IMG/VR virus record: IMGVR_UViG_3300010939_000078
Location: 1-43,631 of that record
Source: a virus
Reading direction: 5' to 3' (one strand)
Length of the DNA stretch: 43,631 bases
Shown: piece after piece, positions 38,711-43,631 of the stretch
Numbering within the stretch: the stretch's first letter is position 1
Layout of the letters: each line of letters opens with the position of its first letter
Notes under the pieces: generated by a model
What the model was told of the DNA's origin: nothing
Seen by the model: only the letters and a program-made list of their open reading frames with translations
Databases searched by the model: none
Made by a program: the position numbers and the translations under genes

Positions 38711-38971
38711 TCAAGCACTACCCGCGTATTTACCGTCTACGAACAACTGCCGGCAGACTTCTGTATGCTGCGTGAATGCGGGCCCGTCGCCGGCCTGGGC
38801 AACTTGGAAGCCTCTTTTCCTGAGGCTGTAGTTGTACTCCCACGCAATTGTTTCGTTGAATCGTGGTGGTGGCGAGGCAACCATCGCCGAAGAATCTCGT
38901 TGCAGGGTGGACACAAAAAAACACTGTTCCCCGTGCCAGACATAACTCTTAAGCTTGCGGGTGTTGTGCAT
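38711..38971 (-). CDS. Hypothetical protein
   Basis: This 86-residue protein has AAGGAAG upstream of the ATG at 38971. Its sequence (KSYVWHGEQCFFVSTLQRDSSAM; FNETIAWEYNYSLRKRGFQVAQ) looks like a real small beta/alpha protein, but I cannot name it. It lies upstream of the XRE gene, in the same direction. The 180 bp above it up to the methyltransferase gene contains a 12-bp palindrome CGTACATGTACG (39117-39128) and no gene I can support. Confidence 0.5.
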   Translation of the reverse strand: MHNTRKLKSYVWHGEQCFFVSTLQRDSSAMVASPPPRFNETIAWEYNYSLRKRGFQVAQAGDGPAFTQHTEVCRQLFVDGKYAGSA

Positions 38972-39154
38972 TTGCTTAGCTTCCTTGAGTCATGTTTTCC
39001 AATACCAAACATTGTCGCACAACACAGCTTGGCGAGGGGGCCCGTTACTGTTCCTTACCAGATGGGCCGTCAAAATGCCGCGCGCAGCCTGATGCCGGCC
39101 TCAACTTTCACGCAGGTCGTACATGTACGCAGAACCGGTAATCGATGGTTATTT

Positions 39155-40375
39155 TCATTCCTGCTCCAGCTTGTAGTTTGCCCACAGGCATTCAATCTTT
39201 TTTTTCTTCTTCTTCGAGGACGACGCCTTGTTGTCGATCTCAATATCGGCGCGGTACCAGCCCTGAGCTTTTGAGACAATCTCATAAAGCTCAGACGGAT
39301 ATCCGCTCAGAATGAATTTTCCCTTTAGTTTTTTACTGAAATAGCTCTCCAGCACGGACCACTGGTCGTCACTCCAAGATTCTTTCCGTCTGCCAAGAGC
39401 CATTGATCTGCCAAGAGCCATTGGTCTGTCTGGATTGGACAACAGCATCAATAATCGCGCATGGTCAAAGACACTCATTTCAAATTCACCGTACTCGCCG
39501 GTCGAAGACCGTGTTGTGTGCAGATACGGCGGGTCGCAGTAAACCAGCGTGCGGTTCCCGTCCTGCTGCTGGATCACATTGCAGGCATCGTCGTTCAGAA
39601 TCACGACGCCTTTCAACCGCTCGTGGACTTCCGGCAAGCCTTCGATGCCGTTCCACCAGGCGTTCGCTTCGGCGTTGCGCCCGCCGCGCGTCCGGTTGCG
39701 AGTCAGCGGCGTAAAACAATTCATACGCCCGGCCATTGACTGGCGGGCGCGGACGAAAAACCAGACCGCATTAGTGAGAAGGTCTTCGCCGGAAGCCCGT
39801 AGTCCCGGGTCGCTTGCACCAGCGCCGCGCGACAACGTATTACACTGGTTCCAGCCATCCTGGCTGAATGGAATCGCCTGCATGATCCGCTCGAATCTCG
39901 AGAACATTTTTTCATCAGCCAATACTTTCCAAAAGTTTGTCAGCGCGCCGTTGACATCATTTACGATTTCAGAGCCGCCGCGCAAATGAGCGGGAAGCTT
40001 ATCGCCGTTCTCCAGTCTCCAGGCTTCGTCGAGGAGCCAATCGCGATTCGGGTCGCGCGCCAACAGCACAGCGCAGCCGCCGCAAAATGGTTCGACAAAG
40101 TGAAGGTGTGCGGGGAAAAACGAAATGATCCACTTCGCTAAAAAATGCTTTCCGCCCGGCCACTTGAGTGGTTGTATTAGCTTAATGTTTGTGCTCCTGA
40201 CCTTCCCTAAACTGGCCTGCGCGCAATTGGCCGGCGATACAACACCACCCTGCGCTGGTATTGAAAGGCTTGCCTGTCTTGTTCCTGTTTTGCCCGGTAA
40301 TATCCAGTCGTACTCGAACAAAGGATTTGGCGGCGGCGTCTTTGAAGTTTCAGATTTTGGTTGTTTGCCTGGCAT
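39155..40375 (-). CDS. Dam-type adenine-N6 DNA methyltransferase
   Basis: This 406-residue protein of the D12 class carries PLKWPGGKHFLAKWI (motif X), FVEPFCGGCAVLL (motif I, Phe-x-Gly variant) and VYCDPPY (motif IV, DPPY), with a target domain between. It starts at the ATG at 40375 with AAAGG 7 nt upstream and overlaps the preceding gene by 26 bp. The 60-residue N-terminal extension is Pro/Ser-rich and unrelated. An 18-bp duplication (near 39388-39423) created PMALGRSMALG. It would modify the phage genome, probably against host restriction. Confidence 0.85.
   Translation of the reverse strand: MPGKQPKSETSKTPPPNPLFEYDWILPGKTGTRQASLSIPAQGGVVSPANCAQASLGKVRSTNIKLIQPLKWPGGKHFLAKWIISFFPAHLHFVEPFCGGCAVLLARDPNRDWLLDEAWRLENGDKLPAHLRGGSEIVNDVNGALTNFWKVLADEKMFSRFERIMQAIPFSQDGWNQCNTLSRGAGASDPGLRASGEDLLTNAVWFFVRARQSMAGRMNCFTPLTRNRTRGGRNAEANAWWNGIEGLPEVHERLKGVVILNDDACNVIQQQDGNRTLVYCDPPYLHTTRSSTGEYGEFEMSVFDHARLLMLLSNPDRPMALGRSMALGRRKESWSDDQWSVLESYFSKKLKGKFILSGYPSELYEIVSKAQGWYRADIEIDNKASSSKKKKKKIECLWANYKLEQE
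39388..39423. repeat. 18-bp direct duplication in the methyltransferase gene
   Basis: CCAAGAGCCATTGATCTG is followed directly by CCAAGAGCCATTGGTCTG. It duplicates six residues (MALGRS) between the DPPY motif and the C-terminal domain, close to a surface loop. Confidence 0.85.
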
Positions 40376-41453
40376 CCACTCGCCTTTCTGCTCCGTTCCC
40401 AAGATCTCTCCCTGCGGTCGCGACGCGCGGCATTTGGCGGACTCTCAAGTCTTCCGGCCACTCTGACATGTCGCCCCCTTTTTTGTCCTTGAGCCGTATC
40501 CGATTCACGTCCGTCCCGGTGCCGTCCGGCCAGCATTGCGAGCCGGGAACTGTACACGTCGTCGCGGCGTTGCGGCCGATTACGTTTGCTCCAAGCTGCT
40601 TCACAAAACAATCGATTCCCGCTGCACCGCATTGCGTCACAATCGAGCGAATCCAATCGGTGTTGCACGGCCGAGCTCCCGGCCCAGATTCACCGCCGGC
40701 GATTATTTGATCAAGTGTCGCCACCGCTGCCCGGGTGCGATCTTGGATACCGTCCGGTCGCGCACTCCGAAAGCCGCCGCGATCCGCGTCTTCCTCAATC
40801 CACTGCGAAAAATTAATCGGTGACAGCAACGGCTCCGCAGAAATAAACCTGATGCAAGCCGCACAGTTCAGTAGATGTGGAATCCGTTCCTCGGCCCGCT
40901 GCTGGTCTTCGCAGGAGACGCCAAGCCAGACGTTGGGAAGCGGCCGGGGCGGCTCCTTCCATTTAACTCCATATTTTTTCCCAATCAAACCCATTTCATC
41001 GAACCACTCATCTGCGCATTCATCATCGCGGGACTGTCTGCGATCTCCAAGATACTCCGCCATCCGCCCCGCTCTTTTCGTAAGGCACTGAAACGTATGC
41101 TGCGGGCAAAGAGCCATCACCGCGAACACTTTATCGATGAATTCGAACGGAACTTGTTCGTGAAACAGGTCGCTCATCGAGTTGACAAACCAGGTCGCCG
41201 GCTTCTTTTTCTTCAGCGGGATTGATAAGGCAAACACATTGATTTTTATTTTCCCCGTCCAGAGAATACGACCGTTCTGCTTTTCTGTCGTACCTTGATA
41301 CTTATCCTGCCCCATCGCTTCGAGACGAAAAGCCATTCGCATCGCATAACAATTATGGCAACCCGGCGAGACGATTGAACATCCCGACACCGGGTTCCAT
41401 GTTTCACCTCGGGTGCCATCAGAGTTTTGCGCCCACTCAATTTTAGTAGCCAT
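40350..41453 (-). CDS. Phage Gp37/Gp68 (DUF5131) family protein
   Basis: This 367-residue protein has KIEWAQNSDGTRGETWNPVSGC and GCHNCYAM, then FVNSMSDLFHEQVPFEFIDKVFAVM and GGESGPGARPCN and FVKQLGA. These are the signatures of DUF5131 (Gp37/Gp68). The spacing of the early cysteines resembles a radical-SAM-like iron-sulfur site, but the activity of the family is unknown to me. The ATG overlaps the upstream stop as TAATG. It sits directly before the methyltransferase and may belong to a DNA or nucleotide modification pathway. Confidence 0.85.
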   Translation of the reverse strand: MATKIEWAQNSDGTRGETWNPVSGCSIVSPGCHNCYAMRMAFRLEAMGQDKYQGTTEKQNGRILWTGKIKINVFALSIPLKKKKPATWFVNSMSDLFHEQVPFEFIDKVFAVMALCPQHTFQCLTKRAGRMAEYLGDRRQSRDDECADEWFDEMGLIGKKYGVKWKEPPRPLPNVWLGVSCEDQQRAEERIPHLLNCAACIRFISAEPLLSPINFSQWIEEDADRGGFRSARPDGIQDRTRAAVATLDQIIAGGESGPGARPCNTDWIRSIVTQCGAAGIDCFVKQLGANVIGRNAATTCTVPGSQCWPDGTGTDVNRIRLKDKKGGDMSEWPEDLRVRQMPRVATAGRDLGNGAERRVDARQTTKI

Positions 41454-41737
41454 TACGCGCCTCGATCGTTGAGGAGCACGTGCGCCTCATCTTTGAAGAG
41501 CACTTGCGCCTCGTCGCCGTATTGATTGACCAGCAGCCACGCTATTGCTTTGTCCCACTTCGACCATAAAGGATCTTCCAAACAAGAATCAAAAACCAAA
41601 ACGGACATATCGATGTTTCCATCCGGCGTCACACATACCATATTCTCGACTTCTGTTTCCCAGTCTGCCGCAGCAACATCGTGCGTTAGATAATCCATGT
41701 AAAATGAGAGACTGCCGCAACTATCCGCGTAATCCAT
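41453..41737 (-). CDS. Hypothetical acidic protein
   Basis: This is a 94-residue protein from the ATG at 41737 (MDYADSCG), with AAAGG 6 nt upstream. The GTG at 41764 would translate a duplicated leader. It contains acidic VENMVCVTPDGNIDMSVLVFDSCLEDPLW and a C-terminus with the duplicated segment AQVLFKDEAHVLLND. Tandem duplications at both ends (about 41468-41515 and 41722-41770) have shaped it. No family recognised. Confidence 0.5.
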   Translation of the reverse strand: MDYADSCGSLSFYMDYLTHDVAAADWETEVENMVCVTPDGNIDMSVLVFDSCLEDPLWSKWDKAIAWLLVNQYGDEAQVLFKDEAHVLLNDRGA

Positions 41738-42140
41738 TACTCGCCTTTCTGAGTAATCCAGCACTCGCTTTTCTGATTTGTAAATTTCTCAACTCTTCCA
41801 GAAGATGCAGTAAAACGTCAACGTGACACGCACGGCCGAGAGGGCAATAACAAGCTAGAAAATCATACTGGTCCAATTCGCCGAGAGCAGACAGGAAGTC
41901 GTTGCCTGTTTTATCCGGGTCGGCCGTGTCATCCAGATTCATACCGTCGTTAAGAAACTGCGCAGAGGCTCCGATAGTGTCTGCCCGGGCGTCTGGGAAA
42001 CGTAACAGCCAAAACCGGAACCACTGCACAGCGTGCCTGCCGGTAAACGGATTCGACCAGAATCCAGGTCGAGTACAACATTTCGTGTGCGGCGGAAGCC
42101 TGAAGTTTTTTGTTCTACGACGCTGAATTCGTTTCGGCAT
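41721..42140 (-). CDS. DUF4326-like protein
   Basis: This is a 139-residue protein from the ATG at 42140 (MPKRIQRRRTKNFRLPPHTK). The N-terminal basic motif followed by RPGFWSNPFTG and the C-terminal LACYCPLGRACHVDVLLHLLEE match the pattern of DUF4326 (W/Y-C-P-L and C-H-A/V-D-V-L). The cysteine and histidine residues suggest a metal or nucleic-acid site. It lies in the modification block with DUF5131 and Dam-type genes. Confidence 0.68.
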   Translation of the reverse strand: MPKRIQRRRTKNFRLPPHTKCCTRPGFWSNPFTGRHAVQWFRFWLLRFPDARADTIGASAQFLNDGMNLDDTADPDKTGNDFLSALGELDQYDFLACYCPLGRACHVDVLLHLLEELRNLQIRKASAGLLRKASNGLRG

Positions 42141-42242
42141 TGTTATCTTTCTGATACAAAACATCGCGATACGTCTGCAGCCGTCATCCTCGCCAAGAAC
42201 TGCGTGCTTTACGGATATGTACATTCGCCGGTTTCCACTACC

Positions 42243-42704
42243 TCATGGAACGTGACGGCTATTGAGAGAGCACTCCAGAGGTCGCCATGAATGCCATACA
42301 GGGGACCTTTTTTTTTTCGTTCCCACTTGTGGAATCTTGCCGCCGCCAGACGCAGGATAACGATCGATAAGAGCTTGCCGGATATTTGAATCCTTAGCCC
42401 GCATCGAACCGCAAAGATGTAGCTTGACATCCTTGCGATAGATCCGGGACCACTCCCCCGGCCACGCCTGGATAAATCTCCCTGTCCAGAAAACAGTCTC
42501 GAACACTTCCCTGCCAACTGGCATTCCAAAACTTGCAATCATTTCAATTGCAAGATGATGGCGATATGCATCGCCCTTTGACCACTCGGCAATCCGCAAC
42601 AGCACGATTGGATTTGTCTCCTTGGCAAACCGTAAAATCTTTCCTGATTCAAAATACAGCCACGCCGATTCAGTTGGACCGGGATCAATGCCTAAAATAA
42701 TCAT
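42243..42704 (-). CDS. RuvC-like nuclease, frameshifted at an A10 run
   Basis: This 153-residue frame begins IILGIDPGPTESAW (Asp7), LAIEMIASFG (catalytic Glu) and RYPASGGGKIPQVGTKKK. The usual end is missing; instead it reads RSPVWHSWRPLE. The adjacent frame (stop at 42209) carries KGPLYGIHGDLWSALSIAVTFHE, the normal end with the last catalytic Asp. Nine instead of ten A (42308-42317, T on the plus strand) would restore the full protein of about 164 residues. Either the assembly carries one extra base, or the run is used for slippage. It would resolve branched phage DNA before packaging. Confidence 0.72.
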   Translation of the reverse strand: MIILGIDPGPTESAWLYFESGKILRFAKETNPIVLLRIAEWSKGDAYRHHLAIEMIASFGMPVGREVFETVFWTGRFIQAWPGEWSRIYRKDVKLHLCGSMRAKDSNIRQALIDRYPASGGGKIPQVGTKKKRSPVWHSWRPLECSLNSRHVP

Positions 42705-42711
42705 AATTCAC

Positions 42712-42957
42712 TTATTTCAATTTTGCTTCGGCACGATCGAGGCGTTCGATCAGCCACACAGTAAGGCTTGCCGTGTCAGGCAAAATTAACAGCTTGCCAG
42801 TCGCTTCCCGCCACATCTCGAGCCCGCGCCGTTCCGCCTTCCAGTGCAGGTCGAACGTCGCCTGCAATTCGTCGCGTTCCTGTTGGATCTCGCGGAACCG
42901 TGCAGCACATGCTGAACAAGGCGGCGATTCGTTTTCCGGCTTCGTGATTTCAGTCAT
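42712..42957 (-). CDS. Hypothetical coiled-coil protein
   Basis: This 81-residue protein has CSACAARFREIQQERDELQATFDLHWKAE, a C-x-x-C followed by a heptad-rich helix, and a C-terminal LIERLDRAEAKL helix. It starts 2 bp before the stop of the upstream gene and precedes the RuvC-like gene by 8 bp. No family recognised. Confidence 0.55.
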   Translation of the reverse strand: MTEITKPENESPPCSACAARFREIQQERDELQATFDLHWKAERRGLEMWREATGKLLILPDTASLTVWLIERLDRAEAKLK

Positions 42958-42958
42958 T

Positions 42959-43348
42959 TCAGGCTTCGTCGTCTTTCGTTTTCTCCGGAAGTGAACCTGA
43001 TTTCGACACGGTGATTGTGCCAGACTTCTTCAAAAAACCATCGAGTATTACCGGGTCTATGTCATCCTTCGCAAAGATGAGAGTGCACCCAAATTCTTCC
43101 GGTCGAACACTGAATTTCTTGACGTCGAATACCGCCTTCACGGACGAAACGGACCCTTCGAATAGTTTGTCTTGACCTTCCGCTTCGTTTTCGCGAACGA
43201 CTTCGACTGTGCCTGTCAGACGATGACCAGCGAATAATTCATCAGCCGTGTCAAGGCTGAGATTATCGCGGCTGATTTTACAACCGATCGTCCGGTGCTC
43301 CAGTTGCAAGTTGACGCTAGTGAAATCACACTTGATCTTTTTCTTCAC
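42959..43348 (-). CDS. Hypothetical protein, possible DNA-processing accessory
   Basis: This is a 129-residue protein from a GTG at 43348; GGAG lies 9 nt upstream, and the apparent extension back to 43429 is translated repeat sequence. The protein is stranded (IKCDFTSVNLQLEHRTIGCKISRD; LFAGHRLTGTVEVV; VFDVKKFSVRPEEFGCTLIFA). It lies next to the RuvC-like gene at the head of the leftward arm. It may be a nucleic-acid-binding OB-like or a recombination accessory protein; the sequence does not decide. Confidence 0.5.
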   Translation of the reverse strand: MKKKIKCDFTSVNLQLEHRTIGCKISRDNLSLDTADELFAGHRLTGTVEVVRENEAEGQDKLFEGSVSSVKAVFDVKKFSVRPEEFGCTLIFAKDDIDPVILDGFLKKSGTITVSKSGSLPEKTKDDEA

Positions 43349-43376
43349 GTCTTTGAGCTCCTTCTTTCTAAAACCT

Positions 43377-43600
43377 TTCCTGCCTTGGAGTTGCCTCTTT
43401 TTGAAGCCTTTACTGCCTTGGAGTTGCACCTACCTAGCACCTACCTAGCACCTACCTTGCACCTAGCTAACACCTTCCCTGCCTCTTTTTGAAGCTTTTA
43501 CTACCTTTTAGTTCCTTCTTTCCTAGAATCTTTCTCTTTAGCCCTTCTTCCTTAATCTTCCTCTTTAAGTTCTTCTTCTTTAATCTTCCTCTTTATAAGA
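43377..43600. repeat. Repeat-rich leader at the right end
   Basis: Several short motifs recur: TGCCTTGGAGTTGC at 43381 and 43414; TGCCTCTTTTTGAAGC at about 43393 and 43480; CACCTACCTAG in tandem from about 43427 to 43470; and TTAATCTTCCTCTTTA twice between 43550 and 43595. On the minus strand the tract is A/G-rich and precedes the first gene of the leftward arm. It could be an origin, a leader with repeated ribosome-binding purine tracts, or packaging-associated sequence. No protein-coding frame is convincing. Confidence 0.7.
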
Positions 43601-43615
43601 AATTAAAAACAAAGA

Positions 43616-43631
43616 CCCCCCCCCCCTCCCC
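43616..43631. other. C-tract right terminus
   Basis: C11-T-CCCC ends the window, and C9-T-CCCC opens it. The shared tract suggests circular closure or a terminal repeat. The A/T-rich tract at 43590-43614 lies directly inside. Confidence 0.55.

Noticed and set aside
39070-39154. A Mu Com-like zinc protein upstream of the Dam-type gene
   Set aside because: The short frames there have one cysteine or none and no C-x-x-C pair.
38648-39274. A 208-residue rightward frame over the methyltransferase end and intergenic region
   Set aside because: It is antisense to the Dam-type gene end and the 38711-38971 gene, has no Shine-Dalgarno, is low in complexity (LFSFLLQLVV, FFLLLRGRR) and has no family pattern.
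43377-43480. CRISPR array
   Set aside because: The repeats are 11-16 bp, directly adjacent, and lack constant spacers or a longer conserved repeat.

Overview
This 43.6 kb window reads as an essentially complete genome of a tailed double-stranded DNA phage with siphovirus-type morphogenesis. The host is probably a Planctomycete or a related environmental bacterium. The host call is an inference. It rests on small-protein styles I associate with Planctomycetes and their phages (the EEIARITAEIREGW-type motif at 1873-2088, the Cys-rich tail-end proteins at 31.1-31.9 kb, the DUF5131/DUF4326 genes) and not on any database match. I recognised no tRNA, integrase, DNA polymerase or classical peptidoglycan-degrading endolysin. 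C-tract ends (C9-T-CCCC near the left edge, C11-T-CCCC at the right edge) and strand continuity across the ends suggest a circular or terminally redundant molecule.

Layout. (1) 0-9.5 kb, leftward: the early region, with a replication initiator, a G39P-like helicase-loader candidate, a candidate annealing protein, a Cas4/RecB-like nuclease, a Rad50/RecF-like ATPase and many small accessory genes. (2) 9.6-32.1 kb, rightward: a consensus-like promoter at about 9.6 kb precedes a ribbon-helix-helix-like protein, small and large terminase, portal, a MuF-type minor head protein, prohead protease/scaffold, two paralogous head-associated proteins, major capsid protein, head-tail connectors, tail tube, tail assembly chaperones joined by a -1 slippery site, tape measure, distal tail, fibre, hub and Cys-rich proteins. 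One leftward lipoprotein gene interrupts the tail operon. (3) 32.0-36.5 kb, leftward: probable fibre/adhesin and accessory structural proteins, including a LamG-like lectin, and two membrane proteins. (4) 36.5-43.4 kb, mostly leftward: a trypsin-like serine protease next to a holin-like protein, an XRE regulator, a Dam-type methyltransferase, a DUF5131 (Gp37/Gp68) protein, a DUF4326 protein, a frameshifted RuvC-like nuclease and a repeat-rich leader. A small rightward zinc-finger/HNH island lies at 36.6-36.95 kb.

The most unusual locus is 13.0-15.4 kb. The portal reading frame continues through a Gly/Cys linker into what looks like a complete type IB topoisomerase catalytic domain with Arg, Lys, Arg, Asn and Tyr in order. 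The next gene carries a near-identical copy of the linker (about 96 bp) in front of a different C-terminal domain resembling ADP-ribosyltransferases. A third short gene carries a second repeated module. This looks like a cassette-exchange site for effector domains on a head protein.

Other notable signals are a terminator/attenuator-like structured RNA ahead of the protease gene (16394-16512), nested inverted repeats upstream of the replication initiator and near the HTH gene, a holin plus serine-protease pair where a lysis cassette would be expected, two homopolymer frameshifts, and a genome-wide excess of short tandem duplications that keep the reading frame.
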